This document shows, piece after piece, positions 1 through 7,712 of a stretch of 64,000 nucleotides of DNA. The position numbers and the translations under genes were made by a program. Source of the DNA: WJMD01 sp964596015 (GTDB lineage: Bacteria; Joyebacterota; Joyebacteria; Joyebacterales; Joyebacteraceae); assembly GCA_964596015.1 (NCBI GenBank), contig CAZQSB010000002.1, forward strand, positions 61,199 to 125,198, given 5' to 3'. Position 1 is the stretch's first letter, and the number at the start of each line of letters is the position of its first letter. The notes below the pieces were generated by a model. The model was not told the origin of the DNA and ran no database searches. It worked only from the letters and a program-made list of their open reading frames with translations.

Positions 1-815
1 TGCAGCGGCAGGATGCCGACCTCCTTTATGCGGCTTCCGTCGGCGCGAAAGAACGCCTCACCGCCGTCTTCATGTCTGATCTCCGCGTAGTAGATGCTGT
101 TCTCTGTTTCCTTTGGGTGCCCGTTGGTGAACGCGAGGCCGATTCGTTGGCCCGCGTCTTCTGCGTATTTGACGTACGGCCTGCCTGTCGGAACGGAGAT
201 GAGGTTCCAGGCGCCGGACCAGGTCCAGGTTCTGCTCGATGGATCGTATGTACCTGTGCTCATGGTTGGTTTGTAATCAGCGCCACGCCAGAACAGGTGA
301 TACGCGTCCTGTCGACACGGCACCGGAAGCGGGTTCACGTATGTCGCTCCGGCGTGCCCCTGGACGTTCTCGGGAACGAGCTGCATCGGTCCCCAGCCGA
401 CCACGCTCCCCGGTTCCAGTGATGTCCTGTAGAGAGGGAAGGTCCCCTCGATGGAGTGCCAGCAGTAGAACGCCGTATAGCGGCCGTCGCTGAGCTTCAC
501 GAATGTCGGATTGTCATGATCGTCAGTTTCCCATGTGGGTTCGAGCACACCAGTCACGGTCCCGTGTGAGATGAGATCATGACGAGCGACCTGGATCACG
601 CCATCCTTCGTGACCCAGCCGGTGATGAGAGCATTTCCATCACAAAGAGCCCTGGGATCGGAGAACCAGGACCAGACGCCGTCTTCGCACAACCTCGTCG
701 TCGAACTCATTGCACGGCTTGCTGATGTCGGGACGAACGTCAGAACGCCGACAAGAAGCACACGCGGCAAGAAGGATGCTGGACGTGGAACGTGCCGGCA
801 TGTTGCGCGTCCCAT
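1..815 (-). CDS. Secreted BNR-repeat protein, 3' end beyond the window
   Basis: The reading frame is open from an ATG at 815 to the left edge, giving at least 271 codons with the C-terminus missing. The ATG follows a GGAG-like site, and residues 1-35 form a signal peptide. The protein aligns almost without gaps to the N-terminal half of the next gene, with more than half of residues identical by eye. Shared landmarks are WFSDPRA (residues 50-56), DDHDNP (98-103) and a run ending in YVNPLPVP. These resemble the BNR_4 type of beta-propeller (Pfam), found in some secreted sialidase-like and polysaccharide-degrading proteins. Only 58 bp separates it from the stop of the upstream paralog, so it is probably cotranscribed. 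Codon use looks slightly less GC-rich than in the paralog. The enzyme activity is unknown; a carbohydrate-active role is inferred. Confidence 0.75.
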   Translation of the reverse strand, partial: MGRATCRHVPRPASFLPRVLLVGVLTFVPTSASRAMSSTTRLCEDGVWSWFSDPRALCDGNALITGWVTKDGVIQVARHDLISHGTVTGVLEPTWETDDHDNPTFVKLSDGRYTAFYCWHSIEGTFPLYRTSLEPGSVVGWGPMQLVPENVQGHAGATYVNPLPVPCRQDAYHLFWRGADYKPTMSTGTYDPSSRTWTWSGAWNLISVPTGRPYVKYAEDAGQRIGLAFTNGHPKETENSIYYAEIRHEDGGEAFFRADGSRIKEVGILPL

Positions 816-873
816 CTTCCGCTCCGTTCAGACCCGAGCGCGTCAACTCTGCAGTGTTGTGCATCTCTCAAGG

Positions 874-2526
874 CTATCGGACGAGCGTCACCTTCCTCAC
901 CCGCGCCGCGCCGTCCACGTCGGCCCGCACGAAGTACACGCCGCTCGCGACGTCGCGCCCGGAAGCGTCCCTTCCGTCCCACGCGACTTCGTGCGGTCCC
1001 GCCGCCAGGCGTTCATCCGAGAGAAGCTCGCGCACCGCTCTTCCCGCCACGTCGTAGACGACGAGGTCGACGCTCGCGTCGTGTGTGAGTTCGAATGAGA
1101 GGGAGGTCTCTTGCCTGAACGGGTTCGGCGCGTTCCGCAGCGACACGACGGAGTGGACCTGTTCGTCGACGCCGGCCAGCTCCATGCAGGTCCACATCAG
1201 TATCGAGGTGTTGTAGTTGTACTCGGCGCGCTCGCTCGTGAGATCGTTCTCGTAGTGGTCGTAGTTCCCGTGCATCCAGAGGACGATGTCGTACTCCGCG
1301 GGCGCGTTTCTGGGCACGACGGGGCGGAGGTTATCGTTCTGGTCGTTCTCCGTGATCTTCCTGACCGTCCAGCTGTCGCCCCCGTCGGCGGTCTTCCACT
1401 GCTCTATGTCCCAGCCCCAGTAGATGTGCTTCTTTGAGAGATAGACCGTCGTCGGTTCCCTGGGATCGAGGGCGATCCCGCCGGAGTAGTAGTGCTGTTT
1501 CGGATCGATCGTGGTGTCCGCCACGCTCCCGCCGCAGTCATAGACGAGCGTCGCGTCCTCCCAGGAGGTGCCGTCGAAGCGGGCCCAGTGGTACTGGTGC
1601 ACTCTCTTGGAAGGAAACGTCGCGTAGGCGACCACCGGATACCCTGCGTCGTCGAACGCCACATCCCAGACCCAAGAGTTGTCTCCCGTCTGTGCGGGCG
1701 CGGCCTCGTGGTCGAACACGGTGTCGGACTCGCAAGGCTGCAGAGGAACGGCCCCGAACTCCTTGATGCGTCTTCCGTCCGCCCTGTAGTATCCCTCCGC
1801 TCCTCCGCCCTCCGGTCTGATCTCCGCGTAGTAGACGTTGTTGTTCACCGCGTCCGGGTGCCCGTCGGTGAAGCACACGCCGATGCGTTCGCCCCCCTCG
1901 TCGGCGAACCTGATGTACGGCCTGCCGGTGCTCACGTGGATCGGCTTCCAGTAGTCCGACCACGTCCAGGCCCCGGTCGAGGGCTCGTAGGTCCCCGTGC
2001 TCATCGCCGGCTTCCAGTCGGCGCCGCGCCAGAAGAGATGGTAGCTGTCCCTCTGGCCGGGAACGGGAAGCGGGTTCACGTACGTGGCCCCGGCGCCCCC
2101 GGACGCGTTCTTAGGAACGATCTGTCGAGGGCCCCAGCTCTCGACTTCGTCGGGCTCAAGCGATACCTTATACATGGGGAACGTGCCCGGAGCGGCGTGC
2201 CGGCAGTAGAAGGCGGCGTACCGACCGTCCGACAGCCTGAGCATGGCGGGGTGGTCGTGATCGTCGGCCTCCCAGACGGGCTCGAGCGTGGAAATGCACG
2301 TCTCGCCGGTCGAGAGGTCGACCGTCGCGGCCTCGATGACGCCGGTCTTCGTGATCCAGCCCGTGGCGAACCTGTACCCATCGAAGGCCGCCCGTGGATC
2401 CGAGAACCAGCACCACGCGCCGTCGTCGGTCAGCTGTGTCACGGACACCCGCGCGCGTGCCGGAGGCGAGATCGCGAGCGCGACAAGCGCGACCATGAGA
2501 ATTGCACAAGACCGTCTGATTGGCAT
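874..2526 (-). CDS. Secreted BNR-repeat protein with FlgD-like C-terminal domain
   Basis: 550 residues from an ATG at 2526, preceded by GGAG at 8-nt spacing. Residues 1-25 are a signal peptide ending in PPARA. The middle is a BNR_4-like propeller containing WCWFSDPRA, DDHDHP and DGRYAAFY. Residues about 462-550 form a FlgD-like / T9SS-type-A-like C-terminal domain: NAPNPF, then VYDVAGR, then a GVYF segment, ending in RKVTLVR. That domain is typical of exported proteins in FCB bacteria and suggests surface delivery or anchoring. A frame open further upstream lacks the signal peptide at its N-terminus, so the later start was chosen. It is the upstream member of a tandem pair with the edge-truncated paralog. 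Substrate and catalytic residues cannot be assigned from sequence alone. Confidence 0.85.
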   Translation of the reverse strand: MPIRRSCAILMVALVALAISPPARARVSVTQLTDDGAWCWFSDPRAAFDGYRFATGWITKTGVIEAATVDLSTGETCISTLEPVWEADDHDHPAMLRLSDGRYAAFYCRHAAPGTFPMYKVSLEPDEVESWGPRQIVPKNASGGAGATYVNPLPVPGQRDSYHLFWRGADWKPAMSTGTYEPSTGAWTWSDYWKPIHVSTGRPYIRFADEGGERIGVCFTDGHPDAVNNNVYYAEIRPEGGGAEGYYRADGRRIKEFGAVPLQPCESDTVFDHEAAPAQTGDNSWVWDVAFDDAGYPVVAYATFPSKRVHQYHWARFDGTSWEDATLVYDCGGSVADTTIDPKQHYYSGGIALDPREPTTVYLSKKHIYWGWDIEQWKTADGGDSWTVRKITENDQNDNLRPVVPRNAPAEYDIVLWMHGNYDHYENDLTSERAEYNYNTSILMWTCMELAGVDEQVHSVVSLRNAPNPFRQETSLSFELTHDASVDLVVYDVAGRAVRELLSDERLAAGPHEVAWDGRDASGRDVASGVYFVRADVDGAARVRKVTLVR

Positions 2527-2546
2527 GACTATTACTCCATGCCACA

Positions 2547-2576
2547 ATGATACCGCATATACTGGGTGAGCGTCAA
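2547..2576 (-). promoter_or_regulatory. Sigma70-type promoter for the BNR genes
   Basis: On the minus strand there is a -35 box TTGACG (2571-2576), an 18-bp spacer and a -10 box TATCAT (2547-2552). It lies 20 bp upstream of the start at 2526 and is a near-consensus pair. Confidence 0.7.
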
Positions 2577-2744
2577 CCTTGAGTGAGCATGGCCCCTTCG
2601 GTCCCGGCCGGCACGACCCGTGAGCGCGCACCCCCCGACCTCTGTCTGCAGTCCGATGGGCACGCCGCGCGTTCTCTACCGGCGGCGGGAATGAACGAGC
2701 CACCCGGCCTGTCGGTCGTCTCCCGGATCCGGAGGAACCGCACA

Positions 2745-3620
2745 GTGAACGCACCGTCTCACAGACTTCCCGACTTCTCCGCCCGCGCCCGCGCTGAAGC
2801 AGAGCGTCTAGGACGGAGCGGGCTCGCCCGGCTCCTCGAAGAGGGACGGCGCTGGGACCTCGCGCCGGTCCTGTCTTCGGACGGCGCCGTCGTCTTCCCC
2901 CACATCGGGCTCCGGGAGTGCGGCGCGCAGACGTCGGCCGTGGTCCATGCCTGTCTCGACTCGGGAGCCGAGCGCGTGCTTCTCATCGGGGTCCTTCACG
3001 CCCTGACCGTGGAGCTCGACGACATGAGACGCCGCGTCGCGTCGGGGGGAGACCCATCCCGCGAGCCCGCGCACGGCATCCAGGGCCCCGGACTCCCAGG
3101 GCGCAGTGACTGGGAGCGCGAGTTCTCGCTCCTCGGCTTCCTCGCGCTCTGGGAGGAAGCCGCGCGCCACCGCCTCCGGGTCCCCCAGCTCATCGTCCGC
3201 TTCCCGTATCTGGCAGGCGGCGACCCCGCCGGGCTTCCCGGCGTCGACGAGCTTGAGGAACTGGCCGCGTCCGGCGCCGTCATTGCCGCGACCGCCGACC
3301 TCTTCCATCACGGACTCGCCTACGGCGACGCGCCCGGGCGCGCGCTCGCTCCCGAGGCCGGCGGCCTCGCGCTCGCCCGCTCCGCCATCGAGAAGGGTCT
3401 CGAGCTTCTGGCCCGCGGCGACCACGCCGGCTACCAGGACCACTCCGTTGCGACGAAGAGCGACGCCCGCGACGTCGGGCAGCTCGTGCGGCACCTGACG
3501 GGACCGGTCGAAGGGCACATCCTCGACCTCGTCTGGCGCGACACGAGCGCCGACTACAAAGCGGGCGCGCCGACCTGGGTGGCCGGCGCGCTCGTTGAAC
3601 TCGCCCCTGTTCGGACCTGA
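2745..3620 (+). CDS. MEMO-like protein (AmmeMemoRadiSam protein B-like)
   Basis: 291 residues from a GTG at 2745 that follows GGAGG by 9 nt. In-frame ATGs further upstream have no such site. The pattern resembles the MEMO family: VVFPHIGLRECG aligns with the family's HAG-Y-SG segment, then LLIGVLHA with LLGPSH, then DLFHHGLAYGD with the S-S-D-x-x-H-YG segment. Three of the family's metal-site histidines therefore appear kept, but I did not find the later cysteine. MEMO homologues are proposed non-haem-iron dioxygenase relatives that are often encoded beside AMMECR1 and a radical SAM protein; neither partner is adjacent here. It stands alone, divergent from the BNR genes and convergent with the lipoprotein gene downstream. 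The family call is moderate and no substrate can be given. Confidence 0.5.
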   Translation: MNAPSHRLPDFSARARAEAERLGRSGLARLLEEGRRWDLAPVLSSDGAVVFPHIGLRECGAQTSAVVHACLDSGAERVLLIGVLHALTVELDDMRRRVASGGDPSREPAHGIQGPGLPGRSDWEREFSLLGFLALWEEAARHRLRVPQLIVRFPYLAGGDPAGLPGVDELEELAASGAVIAATADLFHHGLAYGDAPGRALAPEAGGLALARSAIEKGLELLARGDHAGYQDHSVATKSDARDVGQLVRHLTGPVEGHILDLVWRDTSADYKAGAPTWVAGALVELAPVRT

Positions 3621-3688
3621 GGACAGGACGACCCACCGGGTCGCGCGACGCGTGTTTCGACGTCACGCCGCCCCGAATCCTCTCGGGA

Positions 3689-5353
3689 TCACATCTCGCC
3701 GAAGTGTCTCAGCACGGTCTCCATCATGTCCACTGCATGCGGCGTCTGCAGATAGTAGAGCGGGAAGCCGATGTAGCAGACGTGACCGGAGACTCCGTCC
3801 GAGGGCTTCAAAACGGCGCAGGGCACACCCTCGAACGTGGGATTGCGGAAGGAGACGATGCGATGGAGGACGTCGGCCGAGCTCCCCCACGGCTCGACGT
3901 GCTCCACGCGCGCGACGCCGCAGCGGGTGTAGTTGTCGAGCGTCGACACATAGAAGTGCCACTTCCCGGGCTCCGGAAACCCGCCTGGCCCGACGCTGTC
4001 GATGAACGCCGGCTCGAGGTCGAGCGGCGATGCGGGGTCCGGTGTGGCGCCAAGGAAACAGTAGCCGTAGTCCAACGGGTTGTCCGGGTTCGCCTGCGTT
4101 CCGCTCTCTACGGCGCCCGCGAGCCCGAGCACGTCGCGGATGAACACCATCTCCCGAAGCGTGTCGGTGGCGGTCGTCTCGATGGCGCCGGACGATTCCG
4201 TGTAGCTCGCATCTTCGGCGATGGCGCCCATGGGGTTCAACCCCGCGATGACCAGGTTCCCACCCGAGGCCACGTACGTTTCGAGAGCTCTGTAGTCAGG
4301 GAAATGGTGGAAGGTCTTCCACAACCCGCATCCGCCGGGTGCTGAGCCGATCAGCTCCCCGTCCGTGTACCAGATGACGGTCGACGCGCCCTGAAGCGCT
4401 TCTACCCCCGGCGGCATGCCGATGCCCTGCTCGATCTGGATCGTCATGTCCCATTCGACGACCGGAAGCGCGCACGACGCGGTCAGCGTATCGTAGAACG
4501 CGTCCCGCTCGTCATCGTCAGCCCACAGCGGATCCAGGCTCTCCTCGTGCATGTCCCAGTCGTCGACGATGAGCACGTACTGGTCGAGGGTCGCGTCGCG
4601 CCCGTCGAGGACGATCTCCGCCCGGGTCGTGTAGCCGAGCGAGTCGGCCACCTCGATGTAGAGCGTCTGGAGGCCCGGCTCGACATCGAGCTCGAAGTGC
4701 GTGAGGTTCGGATCGTAGCTGTCGCCGAGCGAGCTCGTGTCGTCGACGGCCACATCGTATCCGCGAAGGACGTCGCACCCCGTTGTCGACGTCCAGTCGA
4801 ACACGATGGGAACGTTCGTGAAGACGTTGACCCGATCGTAGTCGGGACCCCACGGGTTGTAGTTCCGCGTCGGCAGGAGGTTCGAGCGGACGGTCAGGAC
4901 GGGTTCGCTGAGGGGAACGGAGTTGAAGCTCCAACTCGCGGGTGTCGGGTCGCGACGTCCGTCGTCGTCGATCGCCCACACCCTGAAGACATGGTCTCCG
5001 AACAGCGGTCCGAGCGTGACCGTGGTCGTGGCGGGAGGGAGGTCGTCCTCGTGGTAGAGCGGCTCCTCGACCCCCTGCTTGTACAGAGAGTAGCCGTAGC
5101 CTGCGATCTCGCCATCGGCGTCCCATCCCGTCCAACGGAATCGGACTCGGTCGCATGCGACCGGGCCGGGCGAGAGCGTGATCTCGGTCTCCGGGTGGAC
5201 GCGACCCGACATCGAGTCGGTGACCGGCAGTGGCTCCCAGCGCGCCGCGTTGTCCTCGGGCGCGAGCGGCCCCGGGTCGAGCTTTGTGCAGCCGCCGAGC
5301 GCCACGCAAAGAGCCGCAGCAACGATCGCCGCGGCCGAAGATATGCGTCTCAT
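3689..5353 (-). CDS. Lipoprotein with Fn3-like and GATase-like modules
   Basis: 554 residues from an ATG at 5353 behind GGGAGGGTGAC. The N-terminus is a lipoprotein signal ending in the lipobox LGGC, so the protein is predicted to be anchored in the membrane on the periplasmic side. An Fn3/Ig-like domain follows (GWDADGEIAGYGY ... WAIDDDGRRDPTPA). A C-terminal Rossmann/GATase1-like module then contains VLIVDDWDMHEES, a VIWYTDG strand, YVASGGNLVIAGLNP and a closing CYIGFPLYYLQ. The same order of modules occurs inside the M28 peptidase protein at 43768-46767. It has its own promoter, 40 bp upstream. Function is not known; the GATase-like fold is inferred from the pattern and no catalytic Cys-His pair is evident. 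Confidence 0.75.
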   Translation of the reverse strand: MRRISSAAAIVAAALCVALGGCTKLDPGPLAPEDNAARWEPLPVTDSMSGRVHPETEITLSPGPVACDRVRFRWTGWDADGEIAGYGYSLYKQGVEEPLYHEDDLPPATTTVTLGPLFGDHVFRVWAIDDDGRRDPTPASWSFNSVPLSEPVLTVRSNLLPTRNYNPWGPDYDRVNVFTNVPIVFDWTSTTGCDVLRGYDVAVDDTSSLGDSYDPNLTHFELDVEPGLQTLYIEVADSLGYTTRAEIVLDGRDATLDQYVLIVDDWDMHEESLDPLWADDDERDAFYDTLTASCALPVVEWDMTIQIEQGIGMPPGVEALQGASTVIWYTDGELIGSAPGGCGLWKTFHHFPDYRALETYVASGGNLVIAGLNPMGAIAEDASYTESSGAIETTATDTLREMVFIRDVLGLAGAVESGTQANPDNPLDYGYCFLGATPDPASPLDLEPAFIDSVGPGGFPEPGKWHFYVSTLDNYTRCGVARVEHVEPWGSSADVLHRIVSFRNPTFEGVPCAVLKPSDGVSGHVCYIGFPLYYLQTPHAVDMMETVLRHFGEM

Positions 5354-5392
5354 GGCGTCACCCTCCCGGGGGGGACAGAGTCCGCTGTGTTC

Positions 5393-5422
5393 AGCATATC
5401 CCGGGAATCGCCTTGCAGGCAA
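5393..5422 (-). promoter_or_regulatory. Promoter for the lipoprotein at 3689-5353
   Basis: Minus-strand -35 TTGCCT (5417-5422), 18-bp spacer, -10 TATGCT (5393-5398). It lies 40 bp upstream of the start codon, in the gap after the TolB-like gene. Confidence 0.5.
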
Positions 5423-5454
5423 CACATACTTGTCTTTGGTGGATTGGACGGCGG

Positions 5455-6366
5455 CTACCGGAAGAGCGCCTTGAGCCGTCCCCAGCTCGACGCCTCGATG
5501 GAGGATGCGGGGACGTTGTCGGTCATCCATATGTGGGAGACGCCGGTCCCGCGAGCGAAGGCGATCCGTCCACCGTCGCCCGACCAGCTCGGCCAGGCGT
5601 CCGTCGGGTCGGCGGTGATTTGATGCTCCGTTCGGGAGGCGACGTCGATCGCCACGATGCCGGACCCCTCGCGGTGGAAGGCGAGGAACTCGCCGGTCGG
5701 GGACCAGTCGGGTCCCGACTCGTCAGCGGGGTCCGTCGTGAGCTGTCGCACGCTGTCGCTCTCGCCGGCCGCGCTCATGATCCAGATGTCCCAGTTCCCG
5801 GAGCGGTCGCTCGCGAAGGCGATCCAGTTCCCGTCGGGCGACCAGCAGGGGTAGCGGTCGGCGGAGGCGTTGTCGGTGAGCTCGGAGAACCCCCCGACCT
5901 CCCCGCTCGTGCTCATCCAGCAGATCTCGTCGTCGCCCGACCGACTCGAATGGAGGACGAAGCCCGAGCCGTCGCGGTAGTGCGGGGCCCCATCGTCCCC
6001 GGAAGCGGGATCGCTCAGATCCGACGCATACGGGGTCCCGGGCAGGATGCGCCAGACGCGATCGTGCCCTGCGTCGTTGTCTCCGTCGAACGCAAGGTCA
6101 CCGGACTGGGCCCAGCACGGACGCGCGTAGTTCCGGCTGGCGTGCGTGGTGACCGGCGCGTCCCACCGCCGCGGGTCGGACATGTAGCGTATGTTCGTGC
6201 CGGGATACTGCCGGTCGGTCTGGTATGCGATGTAGCCCTGCGCCCAGCTCCACGACGGGTGCGTGTTGGCCGCGTCGACCGTTGTGAGCCGCGTCTCGAC
6301 CCCGCCGAGCGGTGGCGAGAGCAGAAGAACGAGGAAGAGGGCGGAGAACGTCCGGCGTGCGCTCAT
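5455..6366 (-). CDS. Secreted TolB-like PD40 propeller with C-terminal WGxxK tail
   Basis: 303 residues from an ATG at 6366 behind GGGGAGG. A signal peptide spans about residues 1-22. The body is a series of WD40-like (PD40) beta-propeller blades: PSWSWAQG..IAYQTD, CWAQSGDLAF, PCWSPDGNWIAFASD, PDWSPTGEFLAF and PSWSGDGGRIAFA. Motifs of the W-S-P-DG-x-x-IAF type are characteristic of TolB and of the stand-alone periplasmic propellers called TolB-like. It lacks the N-terminal TolB domain, so it is not TolB itself. The last 11 residues, SSWGRLKALFR, belong to a tail seen in four other exported proteins in this window. It lies 62 bp downstream of the GATase-like gene and may be the last gene of that operon. 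The ligand or partner is unknown. Confidence 0.8.
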   Translation of the reverse strand: MSARRTFSALFLVLLLSPPLGGVETRLTTVDAANTHPSWSWAQGYIAYQTDRQYPGTNIRYMSDPRRWDAPVTTHASRNYARPCWAQSGDLAFDGDNDAGHDRVWRILPGTPYASDLSDPASGDDGAPHYRDGSGFVLHSSRSGDDEICWMSTSGEVGGFSELTDNASADRYPCWSPDGNWIAFASDRSGNWDIWIMSAAGESDSVRQLTTDPADESGPDWSPTGEFLAFHREGSGIVAIDVASRTEHQITADPTDAWPSWSGDGGRIAFARGTGVSHIWMTDNVPASSIEASSWGRLKALFR

Positions 6367-6428
6367 GGTTCCTCCCCGACGATGGCTGCCTGAACGCCGG
6401 GAGTGTACGTCAGAGTGCCTCCCGAACG

Positions 6429-7712
6429 CTACGTCTTCCGTTCCTTCTTCTCGGCCGCCGGGAAGAGGATGTTGTTCAGGATGAGCCGGTACCCGGGCGA
6501 GTTACGGTGCATGGAGAGGATGGTCGGCGGGTCGCCGATCATGTGGCGGTAGTCCTCAGGGTCGTGTCCCCCGAGGAACGTGAAGGTCCCACGGCCGACG
6601 TTGCCGTGGATGTACTTCACCTCGTCGGTCTCAGGGTAGTCCGCGAGGATGGTCACGTGACGCTTGATGAGGGTTCGATGGTAGCCGGTCGTCTGTCCCA
6701 TGAAGCCCTTGACCACGTTCGTATGGCACTGGGTCAGCATGGCGGGGACGGGGTCGATCTTGGCCGAGAACTCAAAGAGGGTGAAGTAGTCCACCTCCTC
6801 CGGGCGCGCGGTCGCCTCCTGCGTGATGTCGATGTCGGAGAACTCGTAGACAAGAGGGCTCGTGATGAGCTGGAAACCCTCGAAGGCCATGCACCGACCG
6901 TAGTCGAGCTTCTCCTGACACGCCGGGTCCGGCGGATCGCCGTCGTACGGCGCGTCCACGATGTCCACGCCCTCGGCCGCGAGGGCCACGTCGTAGCTGT
7001 CGGTCGCGGAGCACATGGCGAACATGAATCCGCCGCGGGCGACGTAGTCGCGGATGGCTCGCGCGACGGCCTTCTTGTGCTCGGACACGGAGGGGTATCC
7101 CTGGGCGGCGGCCGCTTCTTCGTAGTGAGCCACCTGCAGCTTGTACCAGTCGGCGTTCCGGAACGACGCGTAGAACTTCCCGTACTGCCCGGTGAAGTCC
7201 TCGTGATGCAGATGCACCCAATCGAACCGGTCGAGCTCCCCCGATAGAACCTCCTCGTCCCAGATGACGGTGTAGGGAATGTCGGCATACTCGAGCGCGA
7301 TCATGACGGCGTCGTCCCACAGCTCCTCGATGTCGGGCGCGTAGAGCGCCACCTCCGGCGCCTTCTCGAGCAGGACGACCTCCATGTTGCCCTCCTCGAT
7401 CTCGGCGTACATGTCGGCCATCTGCCCGCCGCCAAGCTCTTCCCACGAGACCCCTCGGAAGTTGCACTCGCTGGCCACGTCGGTATCGCCGTCGAGGATG
7501 TGGAACGAGCCGTTCCTGTAGTTCAGAAGCCACTCGACGCGGTAGCCCTTCTCCAGCGCCCAGTAGGCGACGCCGTAGGCCTTGAGGTGGTCGTCCTGCG
7601 TCAGGTCCATCGGCACGAGGACGGTCGCCTGGACCAGGGCGGCGAACAGGAGAGTCGCCGCAACAAGCCCCGTCGTCAGATGATGTCGCGAGAGCGTTCG
7701 CCGCGTCGTCAT
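6429..7712 (-). CDS. Secreted GATase-like protein of the 'asparagine synthetase B'-named family
   Basis: 427 residues; the start at 7712 overlaps the stop of the TPR gene by 4 bp (ATGA). The N-terminus is a signal peptide with a hydrophobic run ending near ALVQA. The mature part opens with VLVPMDLTQDDHLKAYG, which I recognise from exported proteins of Bacteroidota usually labelled asparagine synthetase B although they have no synthetase domain. Further features are YVARGGFMFAMCSATDSYD, which looks like a GATase1-type nucleophile strand with the Cys in MCSA, and FTFLGGHDPEDYRH near the end. Cotranscription with DUF4159, DUF4175 and TPR genes links it to an envelope-associated system. Enzymatic activity is unproven and the inherited name should not be read as a function. 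Confidence 0.7.
   Translation of the reverse strand: MTTRRTLSRHHLTTGLVAATLLFAALVQATVLVPMDLTQDDHLKAYGVAYWALEKGYRVEWLLNYRNGSFHILDGDTDVASECNFRGVSWEELGGGQMADMYAEIEEGNMEVVLLEKAPEVALYAPDIEELWDDAVMIALEYADIPYTVIWDEEVLSGELDRFDWVHLHHEDFTGQYGKFYASFRNADWYKLQVAHYEEAAAAQGYPSVSEHKKAVARAIRDYVARGGFMFAMCSATDSYDVALAAEGVDIVDAPYDGDPPDPACQEKLDYGRCMAFEGFQLITSPLVYEFSDIDITQEATARPEEVDYFTLFEFSAKIDPVPAMLTQCHTNVVKGFMGQTTGYHRTLIKRHVTILADYPETDEVKYIHGNVGRGTFTFLGGHDPEDYRHMIGDPPTILSMHRNSPGYRLILNNILFPAAEKKERKT

Noticed and set aside
1..815. The edge-truncated BNR gene as a pseudogene.
   Set aside because: Translation shows no stop or frameshift over 271 codons and it has an intact signal peptide, so it is a normal gene cut by the window edge.
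6429..7712. A real asparagine synthetase, as homologues are often named.
   Set aside because: There is no ATP-pyrophosphatase domain or N-terminal glutaminase Cys, and the protein is exported.
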